A DNA stretch of 64,000 nucleotides from assembly GCF_002753895.1 (NCBI RefSeq), contig NZ_NJER01000001.1:62001-126000 (forward strand), in the 5' to 3' direction. Each line of letters opens with the position of its first letter. Within the stretch, counting starts at the first letter, position 1. The notes under the pieces are model-generated. The model was given only the letters and a program-made list of their open reading frames with translations. It had not been told where the DNA came from and searched no databases. This DNA is from Halobacteriovorax sp. JY17. Its GTDB lineage: Bacteria > Bdellovibrionota > Bacteriovoracia > Bacteriovoracales > Bacteriovoracaceae. The position numbers and the translations under genes are program-made. Below, piece by piece: positions 1 through 8,909 of the stretch.

Positions 1-1455
1 TTCAAAAGAGCCATTCATATATCTCATGTCAAAATAGAAAGATGCAAGACTCTTTGCCTTTCCTAGAACAAGATACATTTCATCATTGGTAAGTAAGTTC
101 TTTTTTCCGCCAGCAACCGCAATCTTTAGTCCAAAAATTGCGTCAATAAATTGAACGTTAAAATTAAGTGAGTCTATTTCTTCTGTAAGTGTTTTTACAA
201 AATTTAAGATATCTACGTTCGCTGGAATTCCTCCAAACCTTTGCATTTCATTAATGGCTTTCGTGGAAAGATCTTCTACATATCCTACAAACTCTTTCTT
301 TATCGCAAGCTTCTCTTCAAAAGTCTTCGAATCAATATTTTTGGCGAGGATCTTATGCTTCTCGTACCCATTCATGGCATCAAGAGATACATTTAAATAG
401 TTTAAGAGATACTTGAACTCTTTATAGTTAAAAACTTTGCTATTTCCACCAATCAGGTCTTTCTTTAAACTATTAAAGATTTTCTCATAATCTCTGATAT
501 TGAAGTCATCATCTTCCGATCCGATCCTCTCAAAGAGAGTATAGAGATCTTCCATATTAAAAATTTCTTCATGGTCTTTTAATGGGAAGAGAGTATTTCT
601 AAAACGGTTTATGATATCTGTCTGAAATCCAATATATCTAGTTCTATCTTCAAAATGATAATCTTTAAGAAGAAGAAAATCTGTCGCCATTAAAATCAGA
701 TTTGGAATTTTTCTTATAGCTAGCTCTATTTCAGAGGAAGTTAAAATCTCTTTAGTTCCACCAAAGAATAACTTCTTTATAAAGATAATCGCGTTGGCCA
801 ATTTTTCATCAATAACATTTGATCCGAGATTAAGCCTCGTATTTAATTCTAAGAGAAACTTCTTGAGATTTATTTGTTTCGCAAGCGTATCTGGTTTGCT
901 AATAATTTCAAGGGAAGTTTTACTAAAATTCTCTAACGCTTCTTTTAGCTCTGCACGTTTCTTAAAGATCTTTATACTGTCTTTTTCTTTTTCCATCTCG
1001 CGAAGAGTCTTAGTAATGACCATCGCATCTTTATTTACTGTTACGAGTAGTTTAAAGAGTGGGGTAATATTATCTCTATTTATTGAGTTGGCTTCGTCTT
1101 TTAAGAGAAGCATATTAAGCTCAAAGATTAATTTTAGGCCTTGAATAATGGTATCTGTGTTTTCTTTGAAAAACCTTCTTACAAAATCAGAGAGCTCTCC
1201 CTCAGATATTGTTGTCCTGTCGTTAGATCTAACATATCTACTAAATTGCAGGAAATTACTTTCTAAACAAGCTATTTGCTCTTCAATATTTGAATCTAGA
1301 ATATCTCCAAAACTATCTGGGTCTAGGTCACAGGCAGCATTAAGCTCATCGGAGACAAAGATATCCTGATCCTTAACAGGCTCATCATTCAAAAAGCCAC
1401 ACGAGGAGACAATTGAAAAAATTAATGTGAGTAGTAGTATTTTTAAACTCTTCAT
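1..1455 (-). CDS. Lipoprotein of unknown function (3' end outside window)
   Basis: The minus strand is open without a stop for 485 codons from the ATG at 1455 down to base 1, so the gene runs off the left edge. The N-terminus is a lipoprotein signal: Lys3 and Lys5, a hydrophobic stretch, then IVSSC with the lipid-acceptor cysteine at residue 19, followed by GFLND. The rest is acidic, Leu/Lys-rich and apparently helical, with no catalytic motif that I recognise. It is probably anchored to the outer or inner membrane facing the periplasm. It is divergent from the outer-membrane protein gene to its right. Function unknown. Confidence 0.8.
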   Translation of the reverse strand, partial: MKSLKILLLTLIFSIVSSCGFLNDEPVKDQDIFVSDELNAACDLDPDSFGDILDSNIEEQIACLESNFLQFSRYVRSNDRTTISEGELSDFVRRFFKENTDTIIQGLKLIFELNMLLLKDEANSINRDNITPLFKLLVTVNKDAMVITKTLREMEKEKDSIKIFKKRAELKEALENFSKTSLEIISKPDTLAKQINLKKFLLELNTRLNLGSNVIDEKLANAIIFIKKLFFGGTKEILTSSEIELAIRKIPNLILMATDFLLLKDYHFEDRTRYIGFQTDIINRFRNTLFPLKDHEEIFNMEDLYTLFERIGSEDDDFNIRDYEKIFNSLKKDLIGGNSKVFNYKEFKYLLNYLNVSLDAMNGYEKHKILAKNIDSKTFEEKLAIKKEFVGYVEDLSTKAINEMQRFGGIPANVDILNFVKTLTEEIDSLNFNVQFIDAIFGLKIAVAGGKKNLLTNDEMYLVLGKAKSLASFYFDMRYMNGSFE

Positions 1456-1537
1456 AATATCTTTGTTAAATTAAGTATTCTTAAAATTTAGATGATAAGT
1501 GAGCAAAATACTAGGTTTCTAGCTATTTCGAGTGTTA

Positions 1538-1566
1538 TTTACATGGTGCGTCATTGATTCTAGATT
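1538..1566 (+). promoter_or_regulatory. Sigma-70-like promoter for the outer-membrane protein gene
   Basis: TTTACA at 1538-1543 and TAGATT at 1561-1566 are separated by exactly 17 bases, and lie about 50 bases upstream of the GTG start at 1614. The match is 5 of 6 at -35 and 4 of 6 at -10. Confidence 0.45.
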
Positions 1567-1613
1567 ATGTCTCTCTAATTTGAGATAGTTAGTGAAATTA
1601 GGAGAATTTATCA

Positions 1614-2957
1614 GTGTTTTTAAGTAAAATCAGTACATTAGTAATGATCTTGACCCTCTCTACACCGAGTTGGGCCAGTATTGAGGGTGAATTCTCTTAC
1701 GAAAAGTTTCTAAGACTCAATTCTCCACAGAAAAAGTCCAAAGCGGTCGATTGGATTGGGCTTGGGGCAATATATAAGGATAAAACGAGAGATACCGAAG
1801 TCTTCGGAGAGGCCAATCTACGTTATTACTTCAATGGGCCACAGAGCTTAAATTATTCACTTCCTGAACTTTACTACACATCAGAAACCGACGACTCAAC
1901 ATGGACCTATGGTAGGAAAATTGTAAATTGGTCTTTGAATGAAAAATACTGGCTTCTTGGAAATTTAAATGGAAGGCAAGGCTTTACACTTCTCTCATCT
2001 AAACAAGAAGGACTAACAGGTCTCCACTATACAAAAGAAGTTACAAAAGAAATTGATCTTGGAATCTTCTTTTCCTACTTCCATATTCCAGCTTTAAACC
2101 CTGGAATTAGAATTGAAGGCGGTAAGGTGACAAGTAACTCTGAATGGGTGAGAAGACCGCCAGAGAGAACAACTATTCTCGGCTCGACAGTTCCAATTGA
2201 ATATAGAATGAATGAACCAAGTATTGGAGATATAGTTCTAAAGAAGAGTTTAGGAATCAATGCGGCCTATAAGTGGAAGTCTGGAGCGATTTCTTCTTAC
2301 GCCATTTATAAACCTGAAAATAATCTTAGATCAAATGCAGAGGCCTCATTGGCAACAGATGGTAGTAAAGTAATTGCTATCGCTAATCCTATCGTGAATC
2401 ACCACCTAATGTACGGTCTTCAAGGAAAGCAATATTTTGGAGATGTTCTAGGTGTCGTCTCATTCGATGTAACTGATCCAAATGCAAAACTTGGTGATGA
2501 CTTTGAAGTTCTAAATCCTCTACAGCTTAAAGATAACGATAGAATCTTTGAGTCTGAATACTTCTCTATTAAACCAAATTACGATAAAGAAAGTTATCTC
2601 TCAGCTTCAGCTAGTGTCGATAGAGAAAGTTATATTCTTTCTTTAAATTATATTCACCTCATGAGTAATAACTCTAGAGGAAGTGATGACTTCTTCTCTG
2701 AGACAGTGAAGTGGAAGAGTACAATAGGCGCCATGGGAAGAATCATGTGGACTGAGGGAATTTTTACTCTCTTAGATTATCGTTATGATTTTGTTCGCAA
2801 GGATCAGATTGTTAGAATTGAAGGTGATTATATAATCGCAAATGCTTTTAGCCTAAGAGTTGGAGCAGAACTTATAAAATCGCCCGATAACACTTCCTAT
2901 TGGAGTGCTTACAGAACAAACGATACAATCTATACATCTATTAATTACTTATTTTGA
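1614..2957 (+). CDS. Predicted outer-membrane beta-barrel protein
   Basis: 447 residues. The GTG start is preceded by AGGAG at 1600-1604 at normal spacing. A Sec signal peptide ends near Ala21 (PSWA, then SIEG). The mature chain has alternating polar/aromatic strands and ends in Y-L-F, the C-terminal aromatic typical of BAM-assembled barrels. No cysteines or catalytic motifs stand out. It is likely a porin or structural outer-membrane protein, but the family cannot be fixed from sequence alone. Its last 13 bases overlap the 3' end of the opposing acyltransferase gene. Confidence 0.75.
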   Translation: MFLSKISTLVMILTLSTPSWASIEGEFSYEKFLRLNSPQKKSKAVDWIGLGAIYKDKTRDTEVFGEANLRYYFNGPQSLNYSLPELYYTSETDDSTWTYGRKIVNWSLNEKYWLLGNLNGRQGFTLLSSKQEGLTGLHYTKEVTKEIDLGIFFSYFHIPALNPGIRIEGGKVTSNSEWVRRPPERTTILGSTVPIEYRMNEPSIGDIVLKKSLGINAAYKWKSGAISSYAIYKPENNLRSNAEASLATDGSKVIAIANPIVNHHLMYGLQGKQYFGDVLGVVSFDVTDPNAKLGDDFEVLNPLQLKDNDRIFESEYFSIKPNYDKESYLSASASVDRESYILSLNYIHLMSNNSRGSDDFFSETVKWKSTIGAMGRIMWTEGIFTLLDYRYDFVRKDQIVRIEGDYIIANAFSLRVGAELIKSPDNTSYWSAYRTNDTIYTSINYLF

Positions 2958-3628
2958 TTCCAATTCTTCTTACTTAGCTTTGACCAATTCGACAGGGCCG
3001 CCACTGCATCGGCCTCAAGTCCGTTGAGTGAGTTTTCAAGCTCAATTTGATATTGATCAAATTTTGAAACTTCGGTCACTGGGATAGGCTCACCGTAGAG
3101 AACTACAATTTTAGAAAATGGTTTTGGCAGACGGAATTTATCCCAACTCTTAAAGCTCCAATAGGACTTAGGAATTGGAAGATAGGGAATAAGCGTCGTT
3201 CCAGTCTTTAAGGCCATATCGACAATACCTGGCTTAACTTTCTTTGCAGGTCCTTTTGGCCCATCGACTGTGACGGCTCCAGGGTGTCCAAGATTTAGTT
3301 GCTCAATCATTTCAAGCTTCGCTTCTTTACCGCCTTTATCAACGCCAGCAGCGTTCTTAGAGCTTCCACGAACGACAATAGTTCCAATCTTTCTGCAAGT
3401 GTAGGCGACAGGATCGGCATCTTTAGATTTTGAGACGATAACAACGTGAGGATTTCCTGTTTGAGCAAGAATTCCATGGAGAAGATTTTGATGCCAAATA
3501 CCTAAAAGATAATTTCCATGTTGGCTGAGCTCTTGAGCTTTCTCTATATTTTCATGGCCGATAAATCTATATCTATAAGTTAAGCTAAAGGTTTTAGCGA
3601 TGAGATAAATTATATTTGATAGGATCAT
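2945..3628 (-). CDS. Lysophospholipid acyltransferase-like protein (DUF374 family)
   Basis: 227 residues. An N-terminal hydrophobic segment is followed by a WHQN motif around residues 45-48 and the glycine/proline-rich VDGPKGP loop around 121-127, which together mark the DUF374 branch of the lysophospholipid acyltransferase superfamily. Members are thought to acylate lipid A or glycerolipid precursors at the inner membrane. The substrate here is not evident. The gene converges on the outer-membrane protein gene with a short 3' overlap. Confidence 0.8.
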   Translation of the reverse strand: MILSNIIYLIAKTFSLTYRYRFIGHENIEKAQELSQHGNYLLGIWHQNLLHGILAQTGNPHVVIVSKSKDADPVAYTCRKIGTIVVRGSSKNAAGVDKGGKEAKLEMIEQLNLGHPGAVTVDGPKGPAKKVKPGIVDMALKTGTTLIPYLPIPKSYWSFKSWDKFRLPKPFSKIVVLYGEPIPVTEVSKFDQYQIELENSLNGLEADAVAALSNWSKLSKKNWNQNK

Positions 3629-3684
3629 TTAAACTCCGAGTTGCCCACTCACTATAGAGGAGCAACTTGAAGTAAGCAAGAGTT

Positions 3685-4179
3685 CTATTTATTGCTTAGG
3701 TGATTAAATAGATTGTGAAGACCTGCTTTATTATTGGATTTTTCTTTCTTAAGTTTTGCTTTCTTTTCACCTTTTGAAAGAAGGTCATCTGCAGAAACTG
3801 GCTTTATGTGTTCTGGATGAATTCTATCTTCGGCGATACTAACTTTTATTGTTCTCTCGTCTACAACTGTTCCATTAAGTGCTTTAACTGCGTCTTTTGC
3901 GGCCTTAATTGTTTGCATCTCAACGAAAGCAATTCCCTTACTTCTCTCAAGTTTTTCATCTTGAATAAGGTTTACATTTACAACGTAACCAAATGGCTTA
4001 AAAAGTTTTAAAATACCAAAGTCATTTCTCTTGTAGCTCATGTTACCGATGTAGACGACTGGTTTAGTGATATCATCTGTAATGTGAATACTTTTCTTAG
4101 GTGCGGATGGTTTCTCTCCGGCCTTTGTAAAAGTGTTTGGTCTATTTCTAGTCGTTCTAGAATCTGTTTTGTTTCTCAT
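3685..4179 (-). CDS. RRM-domain RNA-binding protein
   Basis: 164 residues from the ATG at 4179. This start is chosen over an upstream one at 4215 because AAGGA lies just ahead of it and the extra residues do not resemble the family. One RNA recognition motif fills the middle: RNP2 is VYIGNM and RNP1 is KGIAFVEM. Both tails are lysine-rich, and the C-terminus is basic (KKAKLKKEKS). Bacterial single-RRM proteins of this kind bind single-stranded RNA, often in cold or stress responses. It stands alone between two unrelated genes. Confidence 0.88.
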   Translation of the reverse strand: MRNKTDSRTTRNRPNTFTKAGEKPSAPKKSIHITDDITKPVVYIGNMSYKRNDFGILKLFKPFGYVVNVNLIQDEKLERSKGIAFVEMQTIKAAKDAVKALNGTVVDERTIKVSIAEDRIHPEHIKPVSADDLLSKGEKKAKLKKEKSNNKAGLHNLFNHLSNK

Positions 4180-4282
4180 AATGCGTCCTTTTGTTAAAGT
4201 GGCCCAACCTAACATTAAAGGACGTTAAAAACTAGTGAGCTGAGTACTTATTTCAGTATTTTAGTGGGAATGAGGGGTGATA

Positions 4283-6634
4283 TCAATAAAAGCTCTTCAT
4301 ATAGCGTATTGAAATGATCTTGAAGAGGTCTGCTTCTTCGTTAGTGTTGATGTCAAAGTTGAGAGTACTTCCATTACCTGCGGAAGAAGTAGCTCCTTGA
4401 GCGCCGGATTTACTGGCTATCGCTCTCTGATTATTAAAGAAGGCGCTATCTCTTTTTTGAAGAGCAAGTTGCCTTCTCTGTTCTAAGAGGTCTGCTTCTC
4501 CTATATATCCGCCAGATAGTCCGGTGGGAGCCTTATTATTTCCATTTTTAAACTTTAAGACATTTTGATTACCATTCTTTTTAGAGTTTCTAGAATTACC
4601 ACCAAGGAGTGAATTAAACCGACTGTTGAAATCAGAACTTGTATTTGATTTAGATTTTGAATTACCAAAATTCTTTAAACCGTTTCCGCCTTTGAATTTA
4701 ACTTTATCGGCGCGGACTTGATCTTTCGATTTTGCCCAGTTAATTGCGGCCACTTCAGAAGAAGAACTTTCTTTCTCTATATCGCTATCAAAGCTTCCAA
4801 TATTGATTCCATCAAATGAGCTAGACGTAATTCCATCTAATTCTGATCTCTGTGCTTTAAATTGCATGGCCTTTTGAAAGTAGTCTTTTGATTTGTCTCC
4901 GTACTTTAAAATAACATCATTTGCTTGATGGGCAGCTTTTCTATTTTGAACAAGATTTGCTCCTGACGCTTCAAGTGCCCTCACACAAGGAGTTTCTATT
5001 TCGTAAGGAAGATCTCCGCCAGTTTGAAATTGATTAGTGAAGGCCACGAAGTCCTCTTTACCGCTTGATTTTACGCTGCTCATTTTTCTCTGACATTCAG
5101 AGAGAAGTGACTCTTTAGTTGGAAGAGCATCTCGGAGTTCACTTAATCTCTCCATCTTCGCATCGAGAAGAGCTGCTCGTTCACTAGACATTCCTTGAAG
5201 AGTTTTCTGAGCGTCTTTGAAAGACTGTTGTGTCGCTCCTTGAATGTTGATGTCATTTTTAACTTGTTCAACTCTCTCTTTTGCTAATTTATCATATTGT
5301 TCTTCTTGTTCTTCTTGTTGAACAACTTCTGCAACTTCCATTTGGTTATATTCATCAACCATCTTTACACAGTCTGGAAAATCTTGTGCTTCAGCACCTT
5401 TGTAGTCACATTCGATGACCCCGTCATTTGAAGAAATAGACTTAGTGCTTTGTGGGTCGCCTTTAAATAAGTTAAGAAGATTTGTTAAGAAATTCCCGGG
5501 AGCAGAGAGAATTTTTCCAAGCATAGATTCTGCTCCATCTCCACCTGGCATCATGTCTGCTGTTCTTGAATTTAGAAACGAAGTGGCAGTACAGTCCTGT
5601 ATCTCTTGAGCTCTCTCTTTTGCCATATCAACGGCCATCTCATTTGTAATATTATCTCCTGCCTTTCCTTCAATATCTTCTTGAAGATCTAAATAGGAGG
5701 ATCTAAATGAGTCTGAGGCTTTATCTGTATCACTACTATTTGATAATTTAACTTGATCGGCCCAAGACTTATTTGAAATTTGCTGACATTTTTGAAAGAG
5801 ATCAGACCCTGCTGCGCTTTCTCCACCTTGAGCAGCGATTGTCTGTCCTGAGACATTTGCAAATTGTGGATTATCTTGTGCTCGCATTGTTTTAAAATCA
5901 GCTTCTGTAATTTGTGGTAACTGAACTGACGAGAATTTTGAATTCTCATAACCGGCGAGGGCCTTTTCTTTATCAATCCATTTTGAGTTTGTTTGGTCTT
6001 GGTGGGCATAGATAATCGTTGTACCACTACTTGAAAGTAGGGACATTAATTTATCTGGAAGCGCTCCGTTTGGAACAGCAAAGCAGCCGTGGCTTCTCCC
6101 GTTTTTCTGTCCTTCTGGTAAATTGTATCTTACATAAGCAGAGTTATGAATAATGATATTTCTATTCATTACATTATCATTTTGGCCGTCGTCTAGGCCG
6201 GTCAAATACATCGCGCGGTGAAATTTAGTTTCACTACTTTTCTTTTGTCTTCCTGTTCTATAGAAGCCGAGCGAGGACTTATGAGTACCATCTTGATTGG
6301 AAAAACTCTGTGCCATCAAGCCACCTGTATTTGCTCCGTGAGCAACTGGTGCGTTGAAGAGTGATCTTCCTTGAGATAGATCATAGAAGTGCCATCTATG
6401 CCTATTGCTAGGTTCATTAAAATCTATAATGGAAAATATCGGAGAGTCACTGGTCTTGCCCTGAAGTTTTAAACTATAGTAACCAGTAATTCCGTTAGAG
6501 AAAGCTTCGAAGTCTATTCCAGAGTCTTTACCAAATTGATTATACATCTGAGAGACTTTCATATCCCAATCTCCCTGAGCAAAGACAGAGCTTAGTGAGA
6601 TGAAAATAATCAATGTAGACTTAATAAACTTCAT
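4283..6634 (-). CDS. Murein L,D-transpeptidase-like exported protein with a long coiled tail
   Basis: 783 residues. The signal peptide ends near Ala19-Gln20 (SVFAQ). Residues about 60-215 form a YkuD_2-type catalytic domain: HGANTGG at 99-105, IIIHNSAY with His163, and RSHGCFAVP with the presumed nucleophile Cys184. Such enzymes make or edit 3-3 peptide crosslinks, or attach proteins to peptidoglycan, in the periplasm. Unusually, about 560 residues follow, rich in Gln, Lys, Glu and Ser, with probable coiled coils and several scattered cysteines, then an Asn/Gly/Lys-rich low-complexity part. Family members are normally 200-300 residues, so the tail is an added module of unknown role. Confidence 0.82.
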   Translation of the reverse strand: MKFIKSTLIIFISLSSVFAQGDWDMKVSQMYNQFGKDSGIDFEAFSNGITGYYSLKLQGKTSDSPIFSIIDFNEPSNRHRWHFYDLSQGRSLFNAPVAHGANTGGLMAQSFSNQDGTHKSSLGFYRTGRQKKSSETKFHRAMYLTGLDDGQNDNVMNRNIIIHNSAYVRYNLPEGQKNGRSHGCFAVPNGALPDKLMSLLSSSGTTIIYAHQDQTNSKWIDKEKALAGYENSKFSSVQLPQITEADFKTMRAQDNPQFANVSGQTIAAQGGESAAGSDLFQKCQQISNKSWADQVKLSNSSDTDKASDSFRSSYLDLQEDIEGKAGDNITNEMAVDMAKERAQEIQDCTATSFLNSRTADMMPGGDGAESMLGKILSAPGNFLTNLLNLFKGDPQSTKSISSNDGVIECDYKGAEAQDFPDCVKMVDEYNQMEVAEVVQQEEQEEQYDKLAKERVEQVKNDINIQGATQQSFKDAQKTLQGMSSERAALLDAKMERLSELRDALPTKESLLSECQRKMSSVKSSGKEDFVAFTNQFQTGGDLPYEIETPCVRALEASGANLVQNRKAAHQANDVILKYGDKSKDYFQKAMQFKAQRSELDGITSSSFDGINIGSFDSDIEKESSSSEVAAINWAKSKDQVRADKVKFKGGNGLKNFGNSKSKSNTSSDFNSRFNSLLGGNSRNSKKNGNQNVLKFKNGNNKAPTGLSGGYIGEADLLEQRRQLALQKRDSAFFNNQRAIASKSGAQGATSSAGNGSTLNFDINTNEEADLFKIISIRYMKSFY

Positions 6635-6791
6635 AGTAATATCCTAGTCTACATGTCGGAAATACTGCTATTTGAGTTTAGTTTTGATTAACTTTCTTAC
6701 TGAATAAACCTAAATTCAAGGGCTTTTAGAGGTCTTCAATTTCGCTGATTTTCCTCTCGCTCTAACAACAATACTAGGCACTTATGAAGTA

Positions 6792-7604
6792 TTACTTTTG
6801 GCATTTTGGACAATAATATGTCCCACGCTGGGCCAGATAGAGTTTTTTGACTGGAGTTTCGTGGCAGAGTTGGCAAATTTTCTGATAGAAGACAACTAAG
6901 TGCCCGACACCATTGCCTTTTGAGCCCGTGGTATCGGCATACCCTCCTTGGAATGTTGTTCCACCAGTTTGGGTTGCTCCATCTATAACAACGGCCGTTG
7001 CATGATGCATTCTTTTTATCTCGCTACTAGATAGTGATTTATTTCTTCTTGTTGGACGAACTCCGGCGCGCGCGCAGATTTCATTGACGATATAATTTCC
7101 CGTTCCCGCGTAGAGCTTTTGATCGAGTAGGTGAACCTTAATTTGTCTATTGGGATATTTCTTAATGGTCTCTGTTAAATAGTCACAGGTATAGGCAGGA
7201 TCTTTTAGATCAATTCCGAGCTCGTCTAATTTTGATTGAGTATCTTCTTGGTTGAGTTGATACATATGACCAAAGCGTCTTGGATCAACGTAGCTTAAGT
7301 AACCACCTTGGTGTTTTAAGCAGAGATGATTATGTTTGATTCCATTTGGATCAGAAGGTTTTTCTTTTCCAATTCTCCAACCACCAGTCATTCCTAGATG
7401 ACTTAGAAGAAATTCATTCTTATCTAATTCAAAGTAGAGGAGTTTGCCTTTTCTATGAACAGCAATGATTTTTCTACCCGTAAGATTAATAGGAGTGTGA
7501 GCAATTCCAGAAATCACTTTCGACTGAACACATTCAATCACCTTGATCGGCATGATCTCGTTTAACTGATTTTTGATTGTTTCAACTTCCGGAAGTTCTG
7601 GAAT
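6792..7604 (-). CDS. mutM: Formamidopyrimidine-DNA glycosylase (MutM/Fpg), apparent AUU start
   Basis: Removes oxidised purines such as 8-oxoguanine. Read back to 7604 the frame begins I-PELPEVET, the invariant MutM start whose Pro (after Met removal) is the Schiff-base nucleophile and whose following Glu is catalytic. The length is then 270 residues, normal for the family, and the C-terminal zinc finger CQLC...CPKC is intact. The codon where ATG belongs is ATT, with AAGAGG six bases upstream. The first ATG (7553) would remove the catalytic residues. Immediately upstream is a transposase whose stop lies inside the mutM 5' end. Expression may be reduced or lost, or may use AUU as start. Confidence 0.85.
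   Translation of the reverse strand: MPELPEVETIKNQLNEIMPIKVIECVQSKVISGIAHTPINLTGRKIIAVHRKGKLLYFELDKNEFLLSHLGMTGGWRIGKEKPSDPNGIKHNHLCLKHQGGYLSYVDPRRFGHMYQLNQEDTQSKLDELGIDLKDPAYTCDYLTETIKKYPNRQIKVHLLDQKLYAGTGNYIVNEICARAGVRPTRRNKSLSSSEIKRMHHATAVVIDGATQTGGTTFQGGYADTTGSKGNGVGHLVVFYQKICQLCHETPVKKLYLAQRGTYYCPKCQK
7578..7604. repeat. MutM 5'-end repeat, copy next to mutM
   Basis: Encodes [I]PELPEVET on the minus strand. It aligns without gaps to 8910-8936 in the same orientation, 1332 bases away. All mismatches except those in the start codon itself fall at MutM third codon positions. The core 7584-7597 is a 14-base perfect palindrome (AACTTCCGGAAGTT). Confidence 0.7.
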
Positions 7605-8794
7605 GATTAACCTCTTGGTTATAAGTATTTTTTCTCTGAATTTTAGCGTACTGAAGCTTTGTATTCAATTCTTCTTTTAAAAAATTGTAATCTATGTCTT
7701 TTGTATATACCTCATATGGAGTTGCACCATAAAACTTCGTAGATGGAGAGTTATTATAGTTTTTTATAGCGGATTTCGCTGTTTTGTATAGAGACATCTT
7801 TGAGTAGTGTTTATGTTTATTTAAATACCTGTTCTTTAAAATGTTAAAGAAGGCCTCAACTTTTAAATTAAGCCTTTTAGAGCTACCTTTTGAGGTAATT
7901 TGTAAAATATTTAAATCTTTTAAGAGAGAACGTACTTCATTATTTACATTTTCTCCTCCTCCATCACAGATTAAATATTTAGGAGTTACTTTGTTCATTG
8001 ATTCTGACAGGAGTTCGATGGTGTTGTATTTTGTTTTTCTTAACTTAACAGACCAAGAAATAATTAGTCCTGAATAGTTGTCTTGAATGACTTGAAGATA
8101 TAGGTATTTTCCATTTTTTCTTTTGAAAAAAGTAATGTCTATATGCCAAAATTCATTAGAGCTATTTGAAGATAATTTTGAATACTTTCGTGACTTACTA
8201 GTGTTGAGTTTATTGTTTCTTTGAATATCAAAAAGAATTATATATTTTCTCCATGTATCGTAGTGACAATGAAGAATATTATTCCTGAAGGAGTACAATT
8301 GAAGCTGTTTTATTGATAGGTGTTGTAGTCTTTTATTTGAAGCAGTTTTTACTAATACTTTTTGCTCATGTGTAGTTAATTGATTGGACCTTATTTGTTT
8401 AAAATCATAATACTCTTTTTTCCTTTTATTCTTATAGAATATTTTCTCATTAAACCCAATTAAATGGCACATAGAAGAGATACTTAACCATTTATTGTAT
8501 TTATGTAATATATTAATAATCGAATCATCTGGATTCGCAGAGCTCTTCTTGTAGTATTCCAAAATTTCTTTTAAAAAGCAGACGATTGCCCTCTCTTTGA
8601 TTAGTTGATTTCGTAGATCATTAACTTCTTTTTGGAAGACTTCATTCGTTTCTTTAGTATGTCGAATCGTTTTCTTTGAGTTTCTAATCCAGTAAAGAGC
8701 AGTAGTTCTTGGAATATTAAGTTCTGGAAGTGCATTTGGATTTTGAGTTCTTATAATAATATCTTTTACTGTTTTGATCGTACTTCTTGTACAT
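7582..8794 (-). pseudogene. DDE (rve-core) transposase with a one-base frameshift
   Basis: The best start is the ATG at 8794, with AAGGAG five bases ahead (8800-8805), giving MYKKYDQNSK. That frame hits a stop after 33 codons. Skipping one base in the AAAA run at 8764-8767 joins it to a long frame that reads a helix-turn-helix (LNIPRTTALYWIR), a coiled segment, and an integrase core with WHIDITFF (Asp), ICDGGGEN (Asp) and NLKVEAFF (Glu). The repaired protein would have 403 residues. The spacing of catalytic residues fits IS3/IS481-type enzymes. The last codons (NHSRTSGS) are read from the mutM start region, so the stop is supplied by the host gene. It is either inactive or dependent on +1 slippage. 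Confidence 0.78.
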
Positions 8795-8909
8795 GAAGAC
8801 TCCTTGACGAAAACTCGACATTTACTTTAAGTTTTTATAGAAAAATAGATACTTGTTGATGCTTAAACATGAAAATATCGTAAAGTAGACGACATAAGTG
8901 TATGAAAAC
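7605..8909 (-). mobile_element. Insertion sequence of about 1.3 kb (ends approximate)
   Basis: This segment carries a single transposase gene, is visibly more AT-rich than its neighbours, and sits between two diverged copies of the MutM N-terminal coding sequence. I could not find convincing terminal inverted repeats or an exact short target duplication, so the boundaries given are simply the inner edges of the two MutM-like repeats. On the left the element abuts mutM, and on the right it interrupts a thrombospondin-repeat gene that lacks its own beginning. Confidence 0.6.

Noticed and set aside
794-1369. Two plus-strand open frames at the left end
   Set aside because: They are antisense shadows. 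The minus strand is open across the whole stretch and begins with a clear lipoprotein signal and lipobox.
5689-6027. Minus-strand 112-codon frame inside the L,D-transpeptidase gene
   Set aside because: It overlaps a stronger coding frame on the same strand, has no ribosome site and shows no protein-like composition.
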